Source: a virus. Taken from it: a stretch of DNA of 64,000 bases. Where the stretch lies: positions 62,001 to 126,000 of IMG/VR virus record IMGVR_UViG_3300025012_000002. One strand, written 5' to 3'. Of the stretch, positions 25,729-34,371 are shown piece by piece; position 1 is the first letter of the stretch, and the number at the start of each line of letters is the position of its first letter. The notes under the pieces are model-generated. The model did no database searches. It was not told where the DNA came from and saw only the letters and a program-made list of their open reading frames with translations. A program made the translations under genes and the position numbers.

Positions 25729-25757
25729 TTGACAAGATTTTACAGCTATGTTAATAT
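25729..25757 (+). promoter_or_regulatory. sigma-70-like promoter P2
   Basis: TTGACA (25729-25734), 17-bp spacer, TAATAT (25752-25757). It lies 101 bp downstream of P1, reading toward the gene at 26002. Confidence 0.65.
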
Positions 25758-25837
25758 TATAGTCAAGAGTAAGAGATGAAGGTTTAAAGGATTTATAAAA
25801 AATTAATAAGGGAGGTTAAACGGAAACTAAAAACTAC

Positions 25838-25985
25838 AATTTAAAGGTGAAGGTTAGCACCTGATAAAGTTTAATCAATTATCACTTTCTTATAAAGTGA
25901 TATAAAATAGGATTATCTTACCATAAGTATAGTATGGTAAATATTTAATATAAAGTAGGATAATCTGGGATTTTAGAAATTCTAA
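25838..25985 (+). ncRNA. structured 5' leader of the 26002 gene
   Basis: Successive hairpins: AGGTG/CACCT, TATCACTTT-CTTAT-AAAGTGATA and TTACCATA-AGTATAG-TATGGTAA, then the TTTTAGAAATTCTAAAA palindrome directly before the ribosome binding site. A folded leader is likely; its ligand or role is unknown. Confidence 0.5.
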
Positions 25986-25987
25986 AA
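25971..25987. repeat. first copy of the dispersed 17-bp palindrome
   Basis: TTTTAGAAATTCTAAAA, with GGAGG next to it. About 28 copies or close variants follow up to 63.09 kb; see the findings for positions. Confidence 0.9.
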
Positions 25988-26001
25988 TGGAGGTTTTAAA
26001 A

Positions 26002-26604
26002 ATGATAAGTATACAAGATTTAGAAAAAGAGTTTAACGGTTTTAAAGATGTTAATGAGATTGCAAGCTTAGAACATACAAGAAAGTGCGACTATGCGTTT
26101 AATCTTGACACTAAGATTAATACTCAGATTGTTGGTATGAAAAAAACCGACTGGGAAAATTTGGGTAAGTCTTTTACGGTAAAGGTTGCCTCAACAGCAA
26201 ACGCATATAAGGACATGAAAGAAGGTGATTTGAAGATTGTAAGTGGGAAGGGCACTTTACTTGCTTATCTTGCTAACGGTGATTTACCTCTTGCAAACGC
26301 CTTTTCAAGTGCTGCATCTGAGAAAAGAAACGCAAGCAAAGAAAAAGCAGCAAAGAAAGAAACAGATTGTCTAACAGCTTTTACAAAGTACATAGATAGT
26401 CATATAAAAGACTTGTCAATAGGTGATACCAATATATTGATAAGTGTTATTCAAACAAAGTTGCATGACAAGGAAAAGGCGGAAAAGGAGAAAGAAAAAA
26501 TGCTGTTACTCTCTTCTCTGACTACTGAAGAGATTATTGAAAAGCTGGGTTTACAAGTGCCGGCTGTTAATCCACTTAATCCAATAAGTGAAGGTAGGAT
26601 TTAA
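26002..26604 (+). CDS. hypothetical protein with long structured leader
   Basis: A 200-residue protein, start fixed by GGAGG 10 bases upstream. The N-terminal half is mixed alpha/beta. The C-terminal half is Lys/Glu-rich and helical (KEKAAKKETDC, HDKEKAEKEKEKM). It has its own promoters and a terminator, so it is a single-gene unit, probably highly expressed. No family recognised. Confidence 0.75.
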   Translation: MISIQDLEKEFNGFKDVNEIASLEHTRKCDYAFNLDTKINTQIVGMKKTDWENLGKSFTVKVASTANAYKDMKEGDLKIVSGKGTLLAYLANGDLPLANAFSSAASEKRNASKEKAAKKETDCLTAFTKYIDSHIKDLSIGDTNILISVIQTKLHDKEKAEKEKEKMLLLSSLTTEEIIEKLGLQVPAVNPLNPISEGRI

Positions 26605-26636
26605 CATCATATCAAAATATCAAAAATTGAAGGGGT

Positions 26637-26672
26637 AATTTTAACCCCTTCAATACTTTTTTAATATTATAA
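26637..26672 (+). terminator. rho-independent terminator
   Basis: TTGAAGGGGT and ACCCCTTCAA form a 10-bp stem followed by TACTTTTTT. It ends the 26002 transcription unit. Confidence 0.9.
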
Positions 26673-26818
26673 GTTAGTCTTAATTTATAATATTAAAAAA
26701 GTATCATCTAATCAAAAATTAAATAAACAAATTATACTGAAAGATTTTAGATAACATTCTAAAATTAACGGTATCTTTTTGTTTAAAAGTCAATTAGAAT
26801 ATACTCCAATTTATTTGA

Positions 26819-26999
26819 TTTTAGAAATTCTAAAATGTAAAATTTAAAAATGATTTTAGAAATTCTAAAATGAAATTAACTAAAAAGATTAATGGGGGTT
26901 ACTCACAGGAAATAAAAATAAATAAATCGTAAAGACAATTAAATATGATTATCAGTACTTGAAGTGAAACCCTGTAAAATGATTTTAGAATTTCTAAAA
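26819..26999. repeat. three clustered copies of the 17-bp palindrome
   Basis: Copies at 26819-26835, 26854-26870 and 26983-26999, in a region without genes. The first two are 35 bp apart, as operators often are. Confidence 0.8.
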
Positions 27000-28022
27000 T
27001 GAAATAGCTAAAGTCAATCAGATAGACAATAAATATCTTGTTTACTTCATAAGAAGTATTACTACTGACTGATAATCTATGTCCTGAATAAACTTATATA
27101 GATACACGCTGTAGTAGGTTCCATTAGACCGATAGAAAGGTCTACTCAGAAGCTACAGTTTGAGTGTGAAGATTTGTATAAGCTCAGTGGATAAAGACCA
27201 GTGCTGGGCAAGGTGACCGGTGGGCTTGTGTGTCACGCACAATGTGGCGGTATGTATATTACCGTGGTAGCTATACTTTAACTAATGGTGAACAACAACC
27301 CTAATGAGGGGGTAGTGTTATAAAGACACTGTACCTTAGTAAGGTAAAGGTTGCTAGTAGTATACTGATAAGAGATACTCTGTTGAACTGTGATAACGAA
27401 CTGAGTATATACGTTTTAGATTTTCTAAAACGTATATAATAAAACAAATCAGTCTGAACACTTAAATATGTTCTAAACAGAATATCCAATGGCTAAGGCA
27501 ATCCGTCAGTGACAAGTGACCACGACTACCTACTAAAAAGGTAAACGGTGGCCCCTATGATTCGGTGGGTAAAGAATCAGACAACTAAATAGGTTAAGAG
27601 CAACCTATGTTATAATGCTCTCTAATAAGATATAATAAAACGTTAAAGGCTACGTGAAAAGCCTTCTAATAAGAAACAGTGTTCTTTGGTGGTTTGATTA
27701 GACTGATACTATAGGAATGCTATATAGTATGAACAAAATGAAATCACCACTACAATTGAAAATGTTGTACCTTATCCGTGGGCGGTGAAACGGAAATGAT
27801 ATTATATCAGTGGCCAATATGAGAAACACTATACGTGTTATTGAGGCCACATAACAAAATAATAGTGAGTTATGACGTTATCACTCAAAACAAAAACGTC
27901 TTTTTATTTAAATCCTTAATGTATTATGTTACGACAAATAAACAAATCGTATACTATATGATTTATAGGAAGCGGATACATCACTCGATATGGTCACCGC
28001 CATTGAGGATTTACGTAAGAAA
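26947..28022 (+). ncRNA. candidate large ornate non-coding RNA (region A)
   Basis: About 1.1 kb with no credible ORF and many helices. GATTATCAGT (26947-26956) pairs with 27068-27077. TAGACC/GGTCTA lies at 27125-27144. A 15-bp hairpin built around a palindrome copy lies at 27406-27438. Others are ATAGGTT/AACCTAT (27589-27608), AAGGCT/AGCCTT (27646-27665), ATACTATA/TATAGTAT (27706-27730) and GTGGCC/GGCCAC with an inner AACAC/GTGTT (27810-27850). GC-rich islets in an AT-rich setting suggest selection on RNA structure. It recalls the large phage RNAs known as GOLLD and ROOL, but identity cannot be shown here. Confidence 0.55.
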
Positions 28023-28063
28023 ATATTTTAGAATTTCTAAAACAATTTACATAGGGGGCTAAA

Positions 28064-28234
28064 ATGTGTGAGCATAAGATGGAGTATTTTGTATCTTTTG
28101 ATCAAGATGAGAATCCGATTGCTATGAAAGCTTGTACATGCAGTGATGCAATAGCTTGTAAAAATACTGAATGTGATGCTTGCTTTATCAACTCCGAGTA
28201 TAAAAAGACAGGTGAAAAAGTAAACAAATTTTAG
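28064..28234 (+). CDS. small Cys-rich protein between structured regions
   Basis: A 56-residue protein with a GGGGGC ribosome binding site and a palindrome copy at 28026-28042. It has C at residue 2, CTCSDAIAC, NTECDACFI: six Cys, probably metal-binding. It divides the two structured non-coding parts of region A, as the small ORF at 51831 does in region B. Confidence 0.55.
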   Translation: MCEHKMEYFVSFDQDENPIAMKACTCSDAIACKNTECDACFINSEYKKTGEKVNKF

Positions 28235-28319
28235 ACGCAAATATAGCGTTGGTTGTCAAGAGTAAAAAAATTGACAGTATCATTTATTAAACAAATCAAT
28301 TGACATATAATATTCATTA

Positions 28320-28462
28320 GGTACGAATCAGGATGGTCCAAATTCCATCTTTACGGAACTGCTTATGTCATCCAGATATACTGGAAGCAGTGTGAAGTCT
28401 TCTGATACAAGTATCAAATTCACTTTCAGATTGTGTAATAAATAATGTATGATACTGATTCT
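28320..28462 (+). ncRNA. structured RNA domain, region A2
   Basis: GAATCAG (28325-28331) pairs with CTGATTC (28455-28461). Enclosed are GATGG/CCATC, ACTGCTT/AAGCAGT (28358-28391) with CCAG/CTGG inside, and GTGAA/TTCAC around TGATAC-AA-GTATCA (28403-28416). TATAAT at 28306-28311 would place a transcript start near 28318. Confidence 0.6.
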
Positions 28463-28538
28463 AATAATAAAGATATTAAAACATTTACATCTTGAATCTA
28501 CTACTTAATTCTACTCATCAATAGTTAAGCCCCAACAA

Positions 28539-28769
28539 GGTAGTCTGCGACTTTTATGATTATCTACTAAAGCTTGCTTCGCAAGAAGCATCCTGCAGCA
28601 AGAACGTCATCGACGTATGAACCTTTCAATAATCTTTAACCTTAGGATTGTACTATAACTATCTACATATAACATTAATTATAATCAGGATAGTCTGAGA
28701 CTTTTATGATTAATTACTAGCAGATTTGTCAGCGACATATGCGTTCTGTTAATCTATTATGAACCTTTA
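28539..28769 (+). repeat. two diverged copies of a structured unit
   Basis: 28539-28627 and 28688-28769 share GG(A)TAGTCTG(C/A)GACTTTTATGATT at the start and TATGAACCTTT at the end, but have different middles. The first contains CTTGC-TTC-GCAAG and ACGTC-ATC-GACGT. No ORF; likely structured RNA. Confidence 0.6.
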
Positions 28770-28888
28770 CTTTTATGTTATATAAATATTATAACATAGA
28801 ATAATTTAAAAAATTTTTAAAAAAGTAAAAAAATGATATGTTAAATAAATAATTTTAGAATTTCTAAAACAAAAAAATGAGGTGCAAA

Positions 28889-28984
28889 ATGAAAAATATT
28901 AATTGGGAATTTTTAGTAGCATGGCTTGCTATATCAATAGGCGTATACTGGTTTTGGAAAAGTGTACTGATATACATTTTATAA
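28889..28984 (+). CDS. small membrane peptide
   Basis: A 31-residue ORF, largely one transmembrane helix (FLVAWLAISIGVYWFWK). It is preceded by a palindrome copy (28853-28869) and GAGGTG. Function unknown. Confidence 0.5.
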   Translation: MKNINWEFLVAWLAISIGVYWFWKSVLIYIL

Positions 28985-29012
28985 TTTACTAAAATATAAA
29001 GGGGGGTATCAA

Positions 29013-29162
29013 ATGAGAATGAAGATACTAAGTAGTGTTGTGCAAGTAGTGGTGAGTGTAATACTTTTTAAATTAGCTAATAGTTATTTTCATTTTTCAT
29101 TAAATGAAAACATGCTAATAGGGTGTGGGATAGCTGGTATAATTTATCTCGAACATAGATAG
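29013..29162 (+). CDS. small membrane protein
   Basis: A 49-residue protein with two hydrophobic segments (VVQVVVSVILFKLA and MLIGCGIAGIIYL) and a GGGGGG ribosome binding site. Function unknown. Confidence 0.55.
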   Translation: MRMKILSSVVQVVVSVILFKLANSYFHFSLNENMLIGCGIAGIIYLEHR

Positions 29163-29247
29163 GTTAGTTATACTCACTATAAGACTTATTTTAGCTTTTC
29201 GTTTCACTTCAAAGAAAAACTTGTTTATAAATTCTAAAAGGAGAAAT

Positions 29248-29448
29248 ATGATAGGGTTATTAAAAAATATTATTCCTAATGATGTAATGATATACTCAGA
29301 AGAAGAGGTTAGTGTGGCTAATCACATGCCATTATCACAAGCTAGACTGTGTGTAAATTGTGAAACTATACATGCCAGTAAGATCTGTCCTAGATGTGAG
29401 TCTAAACAATTCTTGTCAATTAATAATATAGTAAAGAGTTTAAAATGA
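29248..29448 (+). CDS. zinc-ribbon protein
   Basis: A 66-residue protein; AAAGGAG precedes the ATG and a half palindrome (AAATTCTAAAA) precedes that. LCVNCETIHASKICPRCESK is a clear CxxC...CxxC ribbon (residues about 37-56). It ends near the tRNA-Gln gene. Nucleic-acid or protein binding is likely. Confidence 0.7.
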   Translation: MIGLLKNIIPNDVMIYSEEEVSVANHMPLSQARLCVNCETIHASKICPRCESKQFLSINNIVKSLK

Positions 29449-29668
29449 AGCATACAAGAGCATGCTTGAGAAAATCAAAGCATATGAGAGTGTACGTGAG
29501 AAATCTAATAAAATATATTTATGGTTTAGGTTATATAACCCCCGTAAATTTTGACATAAGTTATTGAAATCATTACATGTCAATTTTGCTGCTGCGTTTT
29601 TAAAATCTGTTGAAATCTGCATAAAATAGAGAAATAATATTAAGGGGTCATCTAATGGTAGGGCATAG

Positions 29669-29742
29669 TTACCCGTGGACTAATGGCAAGTCGCTGTCCT
29701 TTGAAGTCAGATATCCTCGTTCGAGTCGAGGCGGGTAAGCCA
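29669..29742 (+). tRNA. tRNA-Gln (UUG)
   Basis: Acceptor TTACCCG pairs with CGGGTAA, and GCCA follows with CCA encoded. D arm is GACT-AATGGCA-AGTC. The anticodon loop CTTTGAA gives UUG; its stem has one mismatch. T arm is CCTCG-TTCGAGT-CGAGG. Just upstream (29644-29667) GGGGTCATCTAATGGTAGGGCA looks like the 5' half of another Gln-like tRNA. Confidence 0.85.
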
Positions 29743-29770
29743 TTTATTTATTACAAAAGGAGGACAACAA

Positions 29771-30073
29771 ATGAGAGTGCTACTAGCTATACTATTATGT
29801 ATAGGCAGTATATCCTATGCAGAAGATAGAACAATCAGTATTACTGGAAACAGTATAAATGACAATAGTAATGATATTCGTATAGTAGAAGATACTCATT
29901 GGATAACCTTTAGTAGTTCTGTAGTTGATAGATATGATATGATGATCTTTGGTGATGAGTATCTTAGAGCTGCTGTAGATAATAATGATATTCTTGAATG
30001 GGTCATAGTAGGCGCATCAGCTACGCATGAGGCTGGTGGTTTCTTGCGCTATCTTATAATAAGGAATATGTAA
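29771..30073 (+). CDS. secreted or periplasmic hypothetical protein
   Basis: A 100-residue protein with an N-terminal signal peptide (MRVLLAILLCIGSISYA, cleavage after SYA). The mature part is acidic and beta-rich. AAAGGAGG is upstream. It would be exported by the host. Function unknown. Confidence 0.7.
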   Translation: MRVLLAILLCIGSISYAEDRTISITGNSINDNSNDIRIVEDTHWITFSSSVVDRYDMMIFGDEYLRAAVDNNDILEWVIVGASATHEAGGFLRYLIIRNM

Positions 30074-30082
30074 TATTTTATA

Positions 30083-30260
30083 CTATGCAAACTTTTCATA
30101 GTAAAATTATTAAATAAACTATATAGTTATAAATGCAATCCTTATTTTATATGGGTTTATATAACTATGCAAAGTTTTCATAGCAAAAACTGTAATGATA
30201 TAATACAGTTATGTATAGCTATGCAAAGTTTGCATAGTGGAATGTAAGTTTTACATAGTA
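30083..30260. repeat. CTATGCAAA hairpin repeats
   Basis: Three imperfect palindromes with CTATG...CATAG ends occur at 30083-30101, 30165-30183 and 30219-30237, with a fourth half-copy near 30246-30260. The 350-base intergenic region has no gene, so these may be operator sites. Confidence 0.65.
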
Positions 30261-30421
30261 AAATGTGAAAATTTTGGTTGGTAAAAACCTTCTTATATAT
30301 GTATTACTTATCAAACCATTTTAGAATATCTAAAATAATAATATGTATTAACTAATAACTTTATATTTATAATATCAAATCTATATAAAGTATGTTAGGT
30401 TATATAAAATATATTTAAAGA

Positions 30422-30439
30422 AGAGTGATTAATCACTCT
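30422..30439. promoter_or_regulatory. 18-bp perfect palindrome AGAGTGATTAATCACTCT
   Basis: Directly upstream of the 30467 gene and distinct from the TTTTAGAAATTCTAAAA family. It may bind a dimeric regulator. Confidence 0.6.
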
Positions 30440-30466
30440 ACAATTTCTTACACAAAGGAGAAAGAT

Positions 30467-30829
30467 ATGAAAAAGCTTACAATTACTGTTGGTACTATTG
30501 GTGTGGATGGGTTCTTACAATTAAGAAATCAATTGGATGATTTTGTAGGAAGTAACTTTAATATTCTTTATACAGGTGCTTGCAGGTTAGGGTTTAATAT
30601 TGATAAGGACTACTACGCACCCAGAAGAATTCAGATTAATTCTACTCGACTACATGAATTTACATATTTAAAATATGCCGATGGACATAAATATAATAGT
30701 AATACCTCACCTTCTGAAGAAAATTTAAGAAATACAGTAAGGGATTTACAACTACTACTTGATGCTGCTGCAAAAAATATAAAACCTCCTTTTACCATAG
30801 AAATAAAAGAGGCTGTAGCCCAGGAGTAA
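30467..30829 (+). CDS. hypothetical protein
   Basis: A 120-residue protein, start set by AAAGGAG. Beta-rich first half (KKLTITVGTIGVDGF) and a helical C-terminus. The upstream palindrome suggests regulated expression. Function unknown. Confidence 0.7.
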   Translation: MKKLTITVGTIGVDGFLQLRNQLDDFVGSNFNILYTGACRLGFNIDKDYYAPRRIQINSTRLHEFTYLKYADGHKYNSNTSPSEENLRNTVRDLQLLLDAAAKNIKPPFTIEIKEAVAQE

Positions 30830-30955
30830 GCGAGAAGAAAACTTCATAAGTTTTAAATTCTTAGTTAAATTTATAAGGAAAGATATAAAATTATAAGTTA
30901 TTGACATTATTAAAGAAATTAATTTTAGAATTTCTAAAATAATAAAGGAGGCTTT

Positions 30956-32968
30956 ATGTTTAGTGATATAAAGATAGGAGTTCAGAAACAATTTGATAGA
31001 ATGAAAAGTCACAGTCTTTTCAGGGTTCAGGTTGATAAAGATTTGCTTTGGCAGACATATCTCAATAGTTTTCCAGAGGGTACTAACACTACATTCAGAG
31101 AACGAACAGAACATGACTGTCAGTGTTGCAGGCAGTTTATTAGAGCAATAGGAAATGTAGTTGCTGTAATTGATGGAAAGCTTGAGAGTATTTGGGATGT
31201 AAAAGTTGGTGGACATTATCAGATAGTAGCTGATGCTCTCTCTACATTGATTAAGAAATCATCTATTGAGAATGTTTTTCTACACACCGAACATACTGCT
31301 GGAACTGATAAGAATTATCAGAATCTTGAGTCAGGAGAAATCTTAACTTGGGAACATTTCCTCATGCAGATTCCGGGGGAATCAGTTGTTGGGAAAGCTG
31401 GTATAGGCACTAAGCTTGCTGATTTCCAAGGTTCAAAAGATGTATTGTATCGCAGCTTATCAGAGATTACTACTGATGCTATTGATACTGTTCTTGAACT
31501 AATTGCACAGAATTCTTTGTATCGAGGAGAGGAGAATAAATTTGCAATAGAAAGTTTTCAGAAGCTTAAGAAGCAATTTGACAAACTGAAGACTGCTAAA
31601 GAGAAAGATATATTTTGCTGGTCTCAAATTAAATCTATATCGCAGTCAGTATCCCGTATTCGTAATACTGCTATTGGTACATTACTAGTTGACATATCTG
31701 AGGGGCGTGAGCTTGAAGCATCTGTAGCTTCTTTCGAGTCAAAAGTTGCCCCAACAAATTACAAGCGTCCAACTGCTTTGATTACAAAAGCTATGATAGA
31801 AAAGGCAAAAGAGAAGATTGAGGAACTTGGGCTTACCTCTGCACTTGAACGTAGATATGCTATCATGAATGATATAACAATCAATAATATTTTGTTTGCT
31901 GATCGTGAGACAAAAAAGAAATTAAATGCTGATATCTTTGATGAGCTTAGTAGTAAAGTACCAGAGACTGTCAAGAACTTTGACAAGGTTGAAGAAGTTA
32001 CTATTGAGACCTTTATCGACAATATCCTGCCCAAGGCCGAATCTATAGAGCTTATGTTTGAAAACAAGCATGTAGGAAATTTAGTTAGCTTGATAGCACC
32101 TGTTGATTCTGATGCCAAGAATATGTTTAAATGGCCTAATAAGTTTTCATGGTCGTATGCTGGTGAACTGGCAGATTCAATCAAGGAACGAGTCAAGAAT
32201 GCTGGAGGTAGGGTTGACGGAGATTTAAGATGCTCTCTATCGTGGTTTAATTTTGACGACCTTGATTTGCATATGGTTGAGCCTAAAGAACATATTTACT
32301 ATGGACACAAGGTATCTTATCACACAAAAGGCAATCTTGATGTTGATATGAATGTAGGTGTAGGTAGGTCAAGAACTCCTGTAGAGAATATCTGTTATCC
32401 AGACCGTAAGCATATTACAGAAGGTATATATAAACTACAGGTGAATAATTTTAGCAGGAGAGAAACTGTTGACACTGGTTTTGATGTAGAGATTGAATTT
32501 GACGGGATAATTCATTCATGTTCCTATACAAAGCCTGTTAAAGATGGTGAGACCATAACTGTTGCTGAGATTAAGTATACACATAAGAATGGTTTTGAGA
32601 TTATTAATTCTTTACCACCTTCTCAGACTACAAAAGAAGTTTGGAATATTTCAACACAGGCATTTCATAAAGTCTCAATGGTAATGTTTTCACCTAATCA
32701 CTGGGATGATAAAGTCGTTGGTAATAAGCACTATTTCTTTATGCTTGATGATTGCTTGAATGATGGTAAGGCAAGAGGATTCTTTAATGAATTTCTAACC
32801 GATGAACTTAGTGCACATAGAAAGGTATTTGAAGTAGTTGGAGCAAAGATGAAGACTGAGGAATCTAACAATCAGTTAAGTGGTCTTGGTTTCTCATCAA
32901 CACAAAGAAACAGTGTATTATGTAAAGTTAAGGGAAGTTTCAATCGTGTAGTTAAAATTAACTTTTAA
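30956..32968 (+). CDS. large conserved hypothetical protein with C-terminal beta domain
   Basis: A 670-residue protein preceded by TTGACA, a palindrome copy (30923-30939) and AAAGGAGG. The N-terminus has FRVQVDKDLLWQTYLNSFPEG and HDCQCCRQFIRAIGN (CxCC, perhaps metal). A long helical middle follows. At about residues 425-560, DLDLHMVEPKEHIYYGHK and GNLDVDMNVG resemble the YfaP/DUF2135-like beta domain. It forms a unit with the 134-residue gene 11 bases downstream. Role unknown; its size and leader suggest an important early or middle protein. Confidence 0.75.
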   Translation: MFSDIKIGVQKQFDRMKSHSLFRVQVDKDLLWQTYLNSFPEGTNTTFRERTEHDCQCCRQFIRAIGNVVAVIDGKLESIWDVKVGGHYQIVADALSTLIKKSSIENVFLHTEHTAGTDKNYQNLESGEILTWEHFLMQIPGESVVGKAGIGTKLADFQGSKDVLYRSLSEITTDAIDTVLELIAQNSLYRGEENKFAIESFQKLKKQFDKLKTAKEKDIFCWSQIKSISQSVSRIRNTAIGTLLVDISEGRELEASVASFESKVAPTNYKRPTALITKAMIEKAKEKIEELGLTSALERRYAIMNDITINNILFADRETKKKLNADIFDELSSKVPETVKNFDKVEEVTIETFIDNILPKAESIELMFENKHVGNLVSLIAPVDSDAKNMFKWPNKFSWSYAGELADSIKERVKNAGGRVDGDLRCSLSWFNFDDLDLHMVEPKEHIYYGHKVSYHTKGNLDVDMNVGVGRSRTPVENICYPDRKHITEGIYKLQVNNFSRRETVDTGFDVEIEFDGIIHSCSYTKPVKDGETITVAEIKYTHKNGFEIINSLPPSQTTKEVWNISTQAFHKVSMVMFSPNHWDDKVVGNKHYFFMLDDCLNDGKARGFFNEFLTDELSAHRKVFEVVGAKMKTEESNNQLSGLGFSSTQRNSVLCKVKGSFNRVVKINF

Positions 32969-32979
32969 AGGAGGAAGTC

Positions 32980-33384
32980 ATGGAAACAATGTTTGAACAG
33001 GCAAGTAGGCAGAAGGTACGGTTTGATACAGCAAAGGGTGGAGTTACAGTGGAGGATTTGTGGGATATGCCACTAATCACCACAAAGACTGATGGAGTAA
33101 GCTTAGATAATATCGCCAAGGATATCTTTCATAAATTGAAGGATAGCGAAACTGATGTGAGTTTTGTCCAGAGAGCAAGGAAGACTGACGAGGCTCTTCA
33201 GCTTAAATTCGATATAGTTAAGCATGTTATTGACATAAGATTGAAGGAAGCTGAGACAGCAGAGTTAGCTATGGTTGCTAAGGAGAAGAAGCAGAAGCTT
33301 CTATCCATCATTGCACAGAAGGAAGATGAGAAGCTTTTGGGTGTGTCTCTTGAGGAGCTTAAGAAAATGGTAGAAACACTGTAA
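32980..33384 (+). CDS. hypothetical helical protein
   Basis: A 134-residue, Lys/Glu-rich, coiled-coil-prone protein with AAAGGAGG upstream. Immediately follows the 670-residue gene and its codon use is the same, so they are probably partners. Function unknown. Confidence 0.7.
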   Translation: METMFEQASRQKVRFDTAKGGVTVEDLWDMPLITTKTDGVSLDNIAKDIFHKLKDSETDVSFVQRARKTDEALQLKFDIVKHVIDIRLKEAETAELAMVAKEKKQKLLSIIAQKEDEKLLGVSLEELKKMVETL

Positions 33385-33473
33385 TAATAAATGAGTCGTA
33401 GGATTCTATTTAGTCTATCTAATTATACTCCAGCTACTCATTTATTTTTTAGAATTTCTAAAGGAGAGAAATT

Positions 33474-33800
33474 ATGCTTGCGGATAGCAAACTATCAATA
33501 GAAGACAAAATATTAAAAGGCTTGCCATTGAGGGAAGAAGAAATTATTAAACCTTTCGCGTTTGTATTTAATAACATAGCTAGTAGAATTACTGATACAA
33601 AAACTACCGGTAATGTTATGCTATTTATACTTACATTAAAAAGGGACGAAGATGTATTGAACTGTATTTCTCATATATACAATGGTAATAAGCAATTCAT
33701 TATACACCCAGATAATACCAGTACATGGGTGGCCTGTGCTGAGAGATGCTATAAGTTTATTGGTATTACACTAAGCCAGTCTACAACCTGCAGATTGTAA
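33474..33800 (+). CDS. hypothetical protein
   Basis: A 108-residue protein with a palindrome copy (33447-33462) and GGAGAG upstream. Mixed alpha/beta; no motif recognised. Confidence 0.65.
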   Translation: MLADSKLSIEDKILKGLPLREEEIIKPFAFVFNNIASRITDTKTTGNVMLFILTLKRDEDVLNCISHIYNGNKQFIIHPDNTSTWVACAERCYKFIGITLSQSTTCRL

Positions 33801-33835
33801 ATTTAGAATTTCTAAAAACTAATAAGGAGGGTAAT

Positions 33836-34108
33836 ATGTCAGGCGGTTCATTTGATTACGGGTGTTTTAGGATTTCACAGTTTGCAGAGAACTTACAAAA
33901 TAAAATAGATGAGAATGAGACTAAAGACGATTTTGGTTACTCTCCTAGTGTCAGCCCAGACGTACTTAAGCTTATTCAGGATTGCCAAAGGACCATTGAT
34001 TTAGCTGGTAAACTGGCACATGATATCGAGTGGTTTTACTCTGGGGATATTGGAGAAGATACTTTAGCTAAGCGCTTAGACTGGTATTTAAAAGGGGGAA
34101 AGAAGTGA
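33836..34108 (+). CDS. conserved small phage protein (MSGGSFDY type)
   Basis: A 90-residue protein starting MSGGSFDYGCFRI, a widely seen start in phage hypothetical proteins. AAGGAGG and a palindrome copy (33801-33817) precede it. Its 3' end and the next 40 bases are duplicated, inverted, at 20.58-20.65 kb. Function unknown. Confidence 0.7.
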   Translation: MSGGSFDYGCFRISQFAENLQNKIDENETKDDFGYSPSVSPDVLKLIQDCQRTIDLAGKLAHDIEWFYSGDIGEDTLAKRLDWYLKGGKK

Positions 34109-34164
34109 CTACTATTAATATAAATGATATAGTAAGATTATGGTATTGGAGATATGGAGTTTAG
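34105..34164 (+). pseudogene. truncated copy of the 20408-20623 gene
   Basis: GTGACTACTATTAATATAAATG begins a 19-codon remnant identical in its first 11 codons to the start of the minus-strand gene at 20623. It then diverges and stops. Together with the flanking match it marks an inverted duplication of about 58 bases. Confidence 0.6.
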
Positions 34165-34206
34165 TAACAGTTTTATTGTAGACATAACAAAGGAGAGTTA
34201 GCCTAT

Positions 34207-34371
34207 ATGAATGCTAATAAATTAATAGAAATATTGGAAGAGCAGCAAAAAGTATATGAGAAGTTATTGAGTAAAGAAATGCCATCAGAGGGGAAGGCAT
34301 TTCTTTATGGTAAGGTATCTGCGGCAAAAGAAATAATAGCGATAGCAAAATTAGTATTGGAGGTAAAATGA
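34207..34371 (+). CDS. small helical protein
   Basis: A 54-residue ORF with GGAGAG upstream, ending in an ATGA overlap with the next, frameshifted gene. Amphipathic helices; function unknown. Confidence 0.55.
   Translation: MNANKLIEILEEQQKVYEKLLSKEMPSEGKAFLYGKVSAAKEIIAIAKLVLEVK

Noticed and set aside
27835-28062. 75-residue ORF within region A
   Set aside because: Its sequence is low in complexity, it has no ribosome binding site, and the DNA is full of RNA-type stems.
28271-28311. TTGACA/TATAAT as a standard promoter pair near 28.3 kb
   Set aside because: The spacing between the TTGACA at 28271 and TATAAT at 28306 is 29 bp, and the second TTGACA abuts the -10, so only the -10 is kept as a hint.
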